Source: Hyphomicrobiales bacterium (GTDB lineage Bacteria > Pseudomonadota > Alphaproteobacteria > Rhizobiales > Aestuariivirgaceae). Taken from it: 5,150 nt of DNA. The stretch is taken from assembly GCA_013002595.1 (NCBI GenBank), contig JABDJG010000224.1:1-5150 (forward strand), read 5' to 3'. The notes beneath the pieces are model-generated. The model did no database searches. It was given only the letters and a program-made list of their open reading frames with translations, and was not told the DNA's origin. Made by a program: the position numbers and the translations under genes. Positions 1 to 4,935 of the stretch are shown here, in pieces; the first letter of the stretch is position 1; every line of letters begins with the position of its first letter.

Positions 1-70
1 CTTCGACAGAAAGGCAATCTACTTCTTGTCATTCATTCAAATCGCCGCCGCTATGATATGGATGCGTTAA
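1..70 (+). CDS. IS5-family-like transposase, C-terminal end (partial)
   Basis: Read from base 2, this frame gives 22 codons ending at TAA (68-70), and the gene continues beyond the left edge. The residues run FDRKAIYFLSF then IQIAAAMIWMR, followed by stop. That matches the usual tail of IS5-family DDE transposases: an aromatic residue, D and K/R, then a hydrophobic helix ending in IW-R just before the stop. The catalytic DDE residues lie outside the window and cannot be checked. Context supports the call: about 14 bases after the stop comes a CTAG with a repeat resembling a transposon end, then a MITE-like element. A second frame is open across bases 1-87 (28 codons, stop TAG at 85-87) but resembles nothing I know. 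The identification rests on only 22 residues, so it is tentative. Confidence 0.5.
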   Translation, partial: FDRKAIYFLSFIQIAAAMIWMR

Positions 71-84
71 ATGTCGATTCAGCC
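65..84 (-). repeat. Possible right terminal repeat of the neighbouring IS
   Basis: Read on the minus strand outward-in from the TA at 85-86, these bases match the terminal repeat of the element on the other side (87-106) at 12 of 20 positions without gaps. The shared core is GACA, one variable base, then TTAA. The two repeats therefore lie head to head around the CTAG at 84-87. A transposon end is expected here because the transposase-like stop codon is only 14 bases inside. The left end of that IS is outside the window, so the repeat cannot be confirmed. Confidence 0.4.
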
Positions 85-118
85 TAGGGCCTGTGGACAA
101 TTAAGGTTGCAGTGCTGG
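84..118 (+). repeat. Left terminal inverted repeat of the MITE-like element
   Basis: It begins CTAGGGCCTGTGGACA and pairs with the reverse complement of 437-471. The mismatches are at 100, 110 and 113, all transitions. The TA at 85-86 may be target duplication rather than element. Confidence 0.85.
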
Positions 119-392
119 CGAGGCCCATTTTGTCTGTGGCCAGCTTTGAGTGGCGCTGTAGGGTCGCCCCCTTCAAGCCGCTCAAAGTGACGTCCACAGG
201 GAAAATGGGCCTCGTCCCTAGAGCTGGACGAGAAAAAGTGGTTCCCGCTTTTTCGCCCGCGTCCAGCTCCAGAGAATCTACATCGATCACGTTCATGACT
301 TTGGATTGTATCAATCCAAAGTCATCGTGATCTGTGGGATTTGGCCCGATTGGCCCATCTTCACGGGTGTTCGTCGTCGAATATGCCAGCAT
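84..392 (-). CDS. Possible small ORF inside the element (102 aa, unknown)
   Basis: An ATG at 392-390 is preceded by a consensus AGGAGG (404-399) at a six-base spacing, and the frame stays open for 102 codons. The stop TAG (86-84) lies in the CTAG of the left terminal repeat, so the frame spans most of the element and ends at its boundary. The product starts MLAYSTTNTRED, has no signal peptide, no membrane helix and no motif I recognise. Its sequence is dictated by the overlapping hairpins, so an accidental open frame is quite possible. The good ribosome binding site is the main reason to keep it. It is not recognisable as a transposase. Confidence 0.22.
   Translation of the reverse strand: MLAYSTTNTREDGPIGPNPTDHDDFGLIQSKVMNVIDVDSLELDAGEKAGTTFSRPALGTRPIFPVDVTLSGLKGATLQRHSKLATDKMGLASTATLIVHRP
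119..214. repeat. Stem-loop 1 of the element (long imperfect hairpin)
   Basis: A perfect 13-bp pairing of 119-131 with 202-214 continues inward as CTGTGG (134-139) with CCACAG (194-199), CTTTGAG (144-150) with CTCAAAG (181-187), and GGC (152-154) with GCC (177-179). The loop is about 155-176. The arm spans some 36 bases per side with only small bulges. Confidence 0.8.
221..269. repeat. Stem-loop 2 of the element
   Basis: GAGCTGGAC (221-229) pairs perfectly with GTCCAGCTC (261-269). After a small internal loop, GAAAAAG (232-238) pairs with CTTTTTC (248-254). The apical loop is 239-247. Confidence 0.8.
285..332. repeat. Stem-loop 3 of the element (14-bp perfect stem)
   Basis: Bases 295-308 pair perfectly with 312-325 across a three-base loop, TAT. 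After a three-base bulge (292-294), GATCACG (285-291) pairs with CGTGATC (326-332). This is the strongest compact hairpin in the window. Confidence 0.85.
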
Positions 393-436
393 GTCCTTCC
401 TCCTCACACCCGAGAACCTGAACCAATCGGACCAAA
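340..436. repeat. Stem-loop 4 of the element (imperfect)
   Basis: Bases 340-353 pair with 423-436 at 13 of 14 positions. Further in, CGGGTGT (364-370) pairs with ACACCCG (406-412), with mismatches between. The apical part, about 371-405, is unpaired or weakly paired. Confidence 0.65.
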
Positions 437-471
437 CCAGCGCTACAACCTTAACTGTCCACAGGCCCTAG
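437..471 (-). repeat. Right terminal inverted repeat of the MITE-like element
   Basis: Its reverse complement matches 84-118 at 32 of 35 positions and ends in the same CTAG (468-471). It would close the outer stem of the folded element. Confidence 0.85.
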
Positions 472-685
472 CACATAATGATTTAACGGAATCAGAAACG
501 GCCCGCTGCCTGCTTTCGACAATCCCTAGCGGCTCCCAAGGAGCAATTGGGACATAATTTAGGCCGGTGCCGACTAATTTCAAGATGACCTAGCGGTCCG
601 CGGCCTATAATGGAACCCCCGCAAGCTCGGGTGCGACACCGCTGCGCGCTGCGCCTTTTCGGTCAAGTTCTGCCCGGATGCCGTT
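472..685. other. Intergenic stretch, no gene seen
   Basis: This lies between the mobile element and the stop of the minus-strand cation transporter gene. I see only weak symmetry: TAGGCCG (560-566) with CGGCCTA (601-607), a small hairpin at 532-544, and CCTAGCGG occurring twice (525-532 and 589-596). A TATAAT occurs at 606-611 without a properly spaced -35. No convincing terminator for the upstream minus-strand operon is visible. Confidence 0.5.
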
Positions 686-1309
686 TTATCGAGCCGGCCT
701 CAGCTCAACGAGAGCGCCGCCGATAATCTTGACCGCTGAATGGATGAACAATACCGCGATGGCAACGGCAACAATCAGGTCCGGCCATGGCGTGCCTGTC
801 GCGCCGACGAACAGTGCAGCAATGATGACAGCTGCATTGCCGATTGCATCGTTGCGGCTGAACAGCCACACCGCCCGCACGTTGGCATCTCCGTCACGAT
901 GGCGCAGCAGGATCGCGGCACAGATTACATTCACAACGAGGGCAGCAACGCCAAGTCCTCCCATCAGCGCGGCCTCGGGCATCTCCATCACGAACACCCG
1001 GTACAGTGTGATTGCCAGGACACCCAAGCCCATCACGGCAAGAAAGACACCTTGCGCCAGCGCCGTGTAAGTTCGCGCACCGGCGCTCCACGCCACGGCA
1101 ACCAGCCCCAGACCGGTAATGACACCATCTCCCAGAAAATCCAGGGCATCAGCCTTCAGGGCCTGCGATCCAGCCAGATAACCAGACACTGTTTCGACCG
1201 CGCCCATCGCCAGATTGAGCCCGACCACCCACCACAAAGCACGTCGATAGGCCGGCGTTGCATGGGTTGCGACATCGAGGTCGCAGGCACATGAACGCTG
1301 CGCAGTCAT
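686..1309 (-). CDS. Short cation-diffusion-facilitator-like cation transporter
   Basis: This is a 207-residue inner-membrane protein resembling the transmembrane part of CDF (CzcD-type) divalent metal/proton antiporters. Six helices fall at roughly 24-46, 53-74, 87-107, 114-135, 155-172 and 176-197. Helix 2 contains ADALDFLGD (53-61), so the usual metal pair reads D57-xxx-D61. Helix 5 contains SRNDAIGN (151-158) with D154, but the residue four before it is F150 where classical CDFs have H or D. The cytoplasmic ferredoxin-like C-terminal domain is absent; the protein stops 10 residues after the last helix. Short 'cation transporter' proteins with the same SRNDAIGN motif are widespread in proteobacteria. 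The N-terminus has a small Cys motif, SCAC (6-9). The ATG at 1309 overlaps the stop of the upstream gene by four bases (ATGA) and lacks its own good Shine-Dalgarno, so translation is probably coupled. The frame is open further upstream but only inside the neighbouring gene. Substrate is unknown; Zn, Co or Cd is a guess from the family. Confidence 0.85.
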   Translation of the reverse strand: MTAQRSCACDLDVATHATPAYRRALWWVVGLNLAMGAVETVSGYLAGSQALKADALDFLGDGVITGLGLVAVAWSAGARTYTALAQGVFLAVMGLGVLAITLYRVFVMEMPEAALMGGLGVAALVVNVICAAILLRHRDGDANVRAVWLFSRNDAIGNAAVIIAALFVGATGTPWPDLIVAVAIAVLFIHSAVKIIGGALVELRPAR

Positions 1310-2529
1310 GATTTGGAGCCGCCTTGCCCGGTCGAACCCGCATCTTCTTGCACCGCTGCCCGCGACGGCGGCAGCAGCGCATCGCCCGCCATCGGCCACA
1401 CTCTGGCAAACGTCAAAAGCGCAATCGAGCCGATACCCAGATAGACAACAGCAAGGTTGATCAGCCAACCGAGGATTGGAATGAAGTTCACGATGGCCAG
1501 TGCGGCCAGCCCGGCCACAAGGATAAGCAGTTTCCAGGCCAAGGGGTCTTGGCGATCCTGCCGGCCGGCGAACGCAGTCCAGACCCGGGTCGATAAGGCG
1601 TAGGCGCCGAGCAGGTAACCGAACAGCCACAAAACGACAATCGACAACAAGACGACGGGTATGAACGGCAATCCAACAAGTGTCAGCGCGCTTGCCGGTA
1701 CCAGGCCGGTGATCAGAGCAAATCCGAGATAGCCCGACAACACCGCAATGCCGGGACGTTCAGCGGCCCGCACACGCAACCGCTCGACGGTATCCGGCAG
1801 GAACGACAGCGCAACGGCGGCAATGACGACAAAGAATCCCAACGTGATCACAAACGCGAAAATCATCCCAAAGAATGACGGCCAGAACGAAGGCACCGCC
1901 GCGTCCATCGTCTCCTTGATCTCGCCCAGAATATCGGAACCCTCGAACGGAAGATGACGGACACGATCAGGAGGAATGACCGAAGCTGGAATGTCGGTCT
2001 TGTTCACTGAGGAATACGTCAGCGTCCCATCGATCTTTGCTGATGGCCCGAACTCGAGCTCCCGGGCGGTCAGGCGAACATCGCCCAGCACCGCCCCATT
2101 AAGCGAAATCTTACCACCGGCGGCAACAAGGCTGCCGCCGATCGGGGCATCAATGTCGATATCGCCGCCAGCGATCCGGGCATTGCTGCCGATCGAGGCG
2201 TCTTCATCCAGACGCACCGAAAAACCGCTGGCCGACAGATCATCAGCCACCCGCCCGCGAATGGTGATACTGCCGCCGGCAACGTAAAGATCGGCGCCGA
2301 CACTGCCGTCGACGTCGACATCAAAGCCGGCGGCATGCGCATCCTGGCCCACTGCGCCGGTCAAACTGACCGAAAATCCATAGGCGAACACATCTCGTGT
2401 CGTGCGCGCCGAAGAGGTGACGGCGCCTGCGCTATAGACATCACCGCCAATCACCAGATCGCTTGCCGCCAGGGATGAAGCCGGCGCCAGCGCCAGCAAA
2501 ACCGCGAAAATTGCCCGCAACTTGCTCAT
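1306..2529 (-). CDS. Bactofilin-like beta-solenoid protein with C-terminal membrane domain
   Basis: This is a 407-residue protein in three parts. Residues 1-21/22 are a signal peptide: SKLR, a hydrophobic core, then cleavage near ASSLA-AS. Residues about 28-172 form a solenoid of the polymer-forming (bactofilin-like) type. Aspartates at 46, 63, 80 and 97 begin successive 17-residue rungs, with further rungs near 116, 133 and 150; each rung is rich in alternating V/I/L and ends G-x-V-G. Residues about 219-375 hold some five membrane helices (219-244, 261-285, 288-312, 334-352, 355-375), and a polar tail of about 30 residues ends QGGSKS. True bactofilins are small cytosolic filament proteins. 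The signal peptide here suggests the solenoid faces the periplasm, which is an inference. The start at 2529 is chosen because GGAGG (2539-2535) lies five bases upstream and the signal peptide begins there; a longer in-frame start at 2592 has neither. The gene is first in an operon with the cation transporter. Its function is unknown; envelope organisation or scaffolding of a membrane complex is a guess. Confidence 0.85.
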   Translation of the reverse strand: MSKLRAIFAVLLALAPASSLAASDLVIGGDVYSAGAVTSSARTTRDVFAYGFSVSLTGAVGQDAHAAGFDVDVDGSVGADLYVAGGSITIRGRVADDLSASGFSVRLDEDASIGSNARIAGGDIDIDAPIGGSLVAAGGKISLNGAVLGDVRLTARELEFGPSAKIDGTLTYSSVNKTDIPASVIPPDRVRHLPFEGSDILGEIKETMDAAVPSFWPSFFGMIFAFVITLGFFVVIAAVALSFLPDTVERLRVRAAERPGIAVLSGYLGFALITGLVPASALTLVGLPFIPVVLLSIVVLWLFGYLLGAYALSTRVWTAFAGRQDRQDPLAWKLLILVAGLAALAIVNFIPILGWLINLAVVYLGIGSIALLTFARVWPMAGDALLPPSRAAVQEDAGSTGQGGSKS

Positions 2530-2534
2530 CGGAT

Positions 2535-2539
2535 CCTCC
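2535..2539 (-). promoter_or_regulatory. Shine-Dalgarno deciding the start of the solenoid-membrane gene
   Basis: On the minus strand this reads GGAGG, five bases before the ATG at 2529. It favours this start over the in-frame upstream start at 2592. Confidence 0.8.
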
Positions 2540-2594
2540 AAACAGTTGGTAGATGGACTGCAGTTGAGCAAGGTTAGCCACGCCCGTCGCAACT

Positions 2595-2614
2595 GCCTTG
2601 ATCGGTATCAAGGC
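2595..2614. promoter_or_regulatory. Perfect palindrome, candidate operator in divergent intergenic region
   Basis: GCCTTGAT and ATCAAGGC are exact inverted repeats separated by CGGT. The site lies between the divergent solenoid-membrane gene (start 2529) and PPOX gene (start 2679), 66 and 65 bases from the respective starts. Position and perfect symmetry suggest a dimeric repressor or activator site serving one or both promoters. CCTTGA/TCAAGG half-sites occur in MerR-type operators of metal-responsive promoters, but the spacing here is not diagnostic. I found no convincing -35/-10 pair, and no regulator gene is in the window. Confidence 0.5.
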
Positions 2615-2678
2615 GTTTCGGTTCTCTGTGTTGCATGGTGCCGCCATTCGCCAGTCCAACCTGAACGCGAGGCCCCCG

Positions 2679-3125
2679 ATGGATGAACAGCTCCTGGACC
2701 AGATCAAGAGAATCCTGGCAACCGGAAAGGACATGACGATCGCCACCATCCGCGATGACGGTTTCCCGCAGGCAACCACCGTCAGCTATGTGAGCGACGG
2801 CATGAACATCTATTTCGGCTGTGACCTCAATGCCCAGAAGGCCCGTAACATCTCGCGCAACAACAAGGTCTCACTGACAATTGACCTGGACTACACCGAC
2901 TGGAATGAGATCGAAGGAGTCTCGATGGCCGCCCTGGCAGAGCGGATCACCGATCCCGACGAGATGCAGCACATGGGTCAGCTCATGTTGGAGAAATTTC
3001 CCCAGGTTGCCAGCCTGATACCGGATGACCCAGATACGCTCACCATCATCAAGGTTACACCCAAGGTCGTCTCGGTGCTCGATTATTCGAAGGGCTTCGG
3101 TCACACGGACCTGGTAGAACTTTAG
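2679..3125 (+). CDS. Pyridoxamine 5'-phosphate oxidase-fold (PPOX) family protein
   Basis: The product is 148 residues, typical of small single-domain split-barrel proteins of the PPOX superfamily, which bind FMN, F420 or haem. After an N-terminal helix (1-16) comes the family core: MTIATIRDDGFPQATTVSY (19-37), then MNIYFGCD (42-49) and QKARNISRNNKVSLTID (53-69), the stretch where relatives contact the flavin phosphate. A variable helical segment (94-113) follows, then a strand and a C-terminal VLDYSKGFGHTD (133-144), which I have seen in proteobacterial members annotated simply as 'PPOX family protein'. The enzyme reaction is unknown; it is not the biosynthetic PdxH, which is longer. The start at 2679 is supported by GAGG (2669-2672) six bases upstream; the in-frame upstream start at 2598 sits in the palindrome and has no ribosome binding site. 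An SDR gene follows after 58 bases on the same strand, so co-transcription is likely. Confidence 0.85.
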   Translation: MDEQLLDQIKRILATGKDMTIATIRDDGFPQATTVSYVSDGMNIYFGCDLNAQKARNISRNNKVSLTIDLDYTDWNEIEGVSMAALAERITDPDEMQHMGQLMLEKFPQVASLIPDDPDTLTIIKVTPKVVSVLDYSKGFGHTDLVEL

Positions 3126-3183
3126 CGCGTTTCTTTTTGCCTGGCATTTGATAGCCTGCTTCCGAAACCGCAAAGGCAGGTAC

Positions 3184-3942
3184 ATGACAGACAAGACCGC
3201 GATCGTAACCGGCGCCGCACGCGGCATCGGCCTGGCCACCACCAAACTGTTCCTGGCCGAGGGCCGCCATGTTGCCATGGTCGATCGCGACCAGGACGAG
3301 TTGATGAAGGCGGCCAGGGATCTGGAAAACACCCTGCCGCTGATCTACGACATCTCCGATCCCGACCAGGTCATCGCCATGATCGGAGACTGCGAGGAGG
3401 ACCTCGGCCGCATCGATGCGCTGGTCAACAATGCAGGCGTTGCCGATTTCGGCCCGATCGAGGATACCGATTTCGCCCGCTGGCGCACGGTGATGGCAAC
3501 CAACCTGGATGGTGTCTTCCTGTGTTCGCAGGCCGCCACCCCGGCCCTCAAGCAAACCAAAGGCTGCATCGTCAATGTCGCCAGCATCTCAGGGCTGCGC
3601 GCCTCAACCCTGCGCGTTGCCTACGGCACCTCCAAGGCCGCCGTCATCCACCTCACCCAGCAGCACGCCGCCGAGCTCGGCGAGCACGGCATCAGGGTCA
3701 ACTGCGTCGCCCCGGGCCCGGTCGCCACCAAGCTTGCCATGGCGGTCCACACGCCTGACATCATTTCAGCCTACCACGACGCCATCCCGCTCAACCGCTA
3801 CGGCACCGAAGACGAAATCGCCCATGTCATCGTCTTCCTGTGTTCCGACAAGGCCAGCTTCGTCACCGGCCAGCTGATCTCAGCCGATGGCGGCTTCGAA
3901 AGCACCGGCATTGGTCTGCCGTCGTTGCGGGATGGCAGCTAG
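3184..3942 (+). CDS. Short-chain dehydrogenase/reductase (classical SDR)
   Basis: This is a 252-residue cytosolic NAD(P)-dependent oxidoreductase of classical SDR length. All hallmark motifs are present: the dinucleotide loop TGAARGIG (9-16), NNAG (82-85), N107 in helix 4, and the catalytic S134, Y147 and K151 in the order S-x12-Y-x3-K. The PG of CVAPGPVATK follows, and the C-terminus has the usual TGQLISADGG. An aspartate at the end of strand 2 (VAMVDRD, D34) favours NAD over NADP. The substrate cannot be read from the sequence; FabG-like or sugar/alcohol dehydrogenase roles are all possible. The ATG at 3184 is chosen because it starts the Rossmann fold directly and has AAGGCAGG (3173-3180) upstream. 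The frame extends to 3148, but that would add 12 unlikely residues. It probably shares a transcript with the PPOX gene and converges on the RraB-like gene with 16 bases between stops. Confidence 0.93.
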   Translation: MTDKTAIVTGAARGIGLATTKLFLAEGRHVAMVDRDQDELMKAARDLENTLPLIYDISDPDQVIAMIGDCEEDLGRIDALVNNAGVADFGPIEDTDFARWRTVMATNLDGVFLCSQAATPALKQTKGCIVNVASISGLRASTLRVAYGTSKAAVIHLTQQHAAELGEHGIRVNCVAPGPVATKLAMAVHTPDIISAYHDAIPLNRYGTEDEIAHVIVFLCSDKASFVTGQLISADGGFESTGIGLPSLRDGS

Positions 3943-3960
3943 AAACGGCCGCCTCGTTTC
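3942..3960. terminator. Small hairpin between convergent genes, weak terminator candidate
   Basis: GAAACG (3942-3947) and CGTTTC (3955-3960) form a perfect six-base inverted repeat around a seven-base loop, overlapping both convergent stop codons. There is no T-tract on either side, so termination here is only a possibility. Confidence 0.25.
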
Positions 3961-4322
3961 ACTCATCAGTCTCGACCGCGCACTCCCAGCCGTCATAGTC
4001 CCAGCCCATGGACGCAAATTGCGCGTGCAGGCGTACTGTCAGATTGTCAAAGTCTGCAGACGCCACCTCGCGCTCATGCTCGAACACCACGCCTGTGCCG
4101 TCGGCGGCATCGGTGATTTTGACATCCATGTCGGCCAGAGACGCTTTGACTTCATCCCGTGAAAGGGCCCCCTGGTGCCTCAAGCGGATAGGCGAAATGG
4201 ATGACGTGCCTCGGCTTGCGGCCACCATCGCCGAGCTTGCCAAGCTGGGCGCGAACCAGATCGTTCTTTGCAGCCTGGCCGAGTGGTTGCTGCGGTTTTT
4301 TGCTCCACGGCCATTTGATCAT
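3959..4322 (-). pseudogene. RraB-like (ribonuclease E inhibitor B family) gene with a single-base frameshift
   Basis: The gene starts at ATG 4322-4320, with GGAGGG (4335-4330) seven bases upstream. It reads MIKWPWSKKPQQ... up to VIHFAYPLEAPG (residues 40-51). The frame then runs into a stop at 4154-4152 (56 residues). One frame over, the sequence continues ALSRDEVKASL through the family's C-terminal signature MGWDYDGWECAVE to TGA at 3961-3959. Dropping one base from the run of five G (4172-4168) joins the two parts into a 120-residue protein of normal RraB-family length with no gap in the fold. RraB proteins bind RNase E and restrain its activity in Escherichia coli; in alphaproteobacteria the role is less clear. 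Because everything else, including the ribosome binding site, is intact, this is either a very recent mutation or a sequencing/assembly indel. Programmed frameshifting is unlikely: no classical slippery site is seen. Confidence 0.8.
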
Positions 4323-4441
4323 GTCGCAGCCCTCCAATCTGACCGAATCAGTTTCACCCGCGATGCTACCCGAAAACAAGCGCCAAAGCCTGCGATCGCC
4401 GCTATCATTCGGTGCTATGCAATGACACCGAAAGGCAACCC

Positions 4442-4849
4442 ATGAAACTCAAGCTGCATCACGTAAACCTGTGCACCACCAACGTGTCGGCCATGGACGA
4501 GTTCTACAAGGACATCCTCGATATGGAGGCCGACGCCTCGATGGGCCCCCAGCGCATCAAGGGTGACGGCTATCCTGGCGATGTCTCGTTCGTAACCGAT
4601 GGCAACCTGCAGGTCCATCTGGCCGAGAAGGACCTCAATTGCGGTTTTCGCACCGGCCATGTCGTCAACCCGATGGAGCGCGGCCACATCGCCTTTCGCA
4701 CCGACGATATCGCCACGTTCAAAAAGCGCCTCGAGGACAAAGGCATCGAATACTCGGACTACGGCGGCTGGGCCATGGCCGGCTGGCAGCAGATCTTCTT
4801 TTACGATCCCGACGGCAATGTCATCGAGGTGCACCAGGCACCGGAGTGA
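4442..4849 (+). CDS. VOC family protein (glyoxalase/bleomycin resistance/dioxygenase fold)
   Basis: This is a 135-residue single-domain protein with the paired beta-alpha-beta-beta-beta modules of the vicinal oxygen chelate superfamily. Module 1 begins LHHVNLCTTNVSAMDEFYKDILDME (5-29); module 2 begins GHIAFRTDDIATFKKRLEDKGI (81-102) and ends with the family signature FYDPDGNVIEVHQ (120-132). Likely metal ligands are H7, H82 and E129, with H59 as a possible fourth. Members include glyoxalase I, epimerases, extradiol dioxygenases and antibiotic-binding proteins; nothing here singles out one of these, and the protein is monomodular, so it probably dimerises to form the site. The start at 4442 follows AAAGG (4431-4435) with six bases spacing; an upstream in-frame start at 4412 lacks that support. 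It is divergent from the RraB-like gene across 119 bases and is followed by a terminator-like hairpin, so it is probably monocistronic. Confidence 0.9.
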   Translation: MKLKLHHVNLCTTNVSAMDEFYKDILDMEADASMGPQRIKGDGYPGDVSFVTDGNLQVHLAEKDLNCGFRTGHVVNPMERGHIAFRTDDIATFKKRLEDKGIEYSDYGGWAMAGWQQIFFYDPDGNVIEVHQAPE

Positions 4850-4863
4850 TGCCAGCATCAACC

Positions 4864-4892
4864 GGCTCTGCCGCATTCAGCGGCTAGCTTTT
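4864..4892 (+). terminator. Probable intrinsic terminator of the VOC gene
   Basis: GCCGC (4870-4874) and GCGGC (4880-4884) form a perfect five-base stem with loop ATTCA. It is extended past a small internal loop by GGCT/AGCT and followed by TTTT (4889-4892). It begins 15 bases after the VOC stop. The T-tract is short, so the strength is uncertain. Confidence 0.5.
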
Positions 4893-4922
4893 GGGCCGCC
4901 AAGTGTCTAACGTCCCGGCAAG

Positions 4923-4927
4923 GGAGG
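4923..4927 (+). promoter_or_regulatory. Shine-Dalgarno supporting a TTG start
   Basis: GGAGG lies eight bases before TTG 4936 and points to that codon rather than to GTG 4903 or the later in-frame ATG at 4993. Confidence 0.65.
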
Positions 4928-4935
4928 GACGGAAC

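Larger units (their letters stand above)
84..471. mobile_element. MITE-like non-autonomous element with 35-bp terminal inverted repeats
   Basis: The element is bounded by inverted repeats at 84-118 and 437-471 that match at 32 of 35 positions. Both outer ends are CTAG, consistent with a duplicated TA (85-86 and 469-470) or a CTAG/TNA target, as used by IS630- and IS5-type transposases. No transposase fits inside. Between the repeats lie four back-to-back stem-loops (119-214, 221-269, 285-332, 340-436), which account for nearly all of the interior. Small size, long terminal repeats, a short AT-type target duplication and absence of a transposase are the hallmarks of a MITE. The adjacent IS5-like transposase end, whose terminal repeat is partly similar, is a candidate source of transposase in trans; this link is inference. 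I do not recognise the element as a named family. Confidence 0.75.

Noticed and set aside
84..471. CRISPR array or tandem repeat interpretation of the repeats at the left end
   Set aside because: The repeats are inverted and each pair is different in sequence; there are no regularly spaced direct repeats.
606..611. TATAAT matching a consensus -10 box
   Set aside because: No -35-like hexamer sits 16-18 bases upstream, and no plus-strand gene follows; the downstream gene is on the minus strand and ends at 686.
740..1294. 184-codon plus-strand open frame opposite the cation transporter
   Set aside because: The minus-strand frame encodes hydrophobic helices and the SRNDAIGN motif; the plus-strand product is low-complexity polar sequence typical of an antisense shadow.
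3154..3180. CCTGC/GCAGG inverted repeat covering the SDR ribosome binding site, as a riboswitch or translational switch
   Set aside because: The stem is only five base pairs across a 16-base loop and has no alternative pairing or aptamer-like core.
3509..3877. Long open frame in another plus-strand frame within the SDR gene
   Set aside because: It is rich in Pro/Ser/Arg/Ala repeats, as expected for an out-of-frame reading of GC-rich coding DNA, and the SDR frame has all its catalytic motifs.
4152..4200. Programmed ribosomal frameshift in the RraB-like gene
   Set aside because: Joining the frames needs a +1 shift, and there is no classical slippery heptamer or CUU-TGA type site; a one-base indel in the G run is simpler.
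4415..4876. 153-codon open frame on the minus strand opposite the VOC gene
   Set aside because: It is antisense to a clear VOC protein with conserved ligands and ends exactly opposite that gene; it has no recognisable domain.
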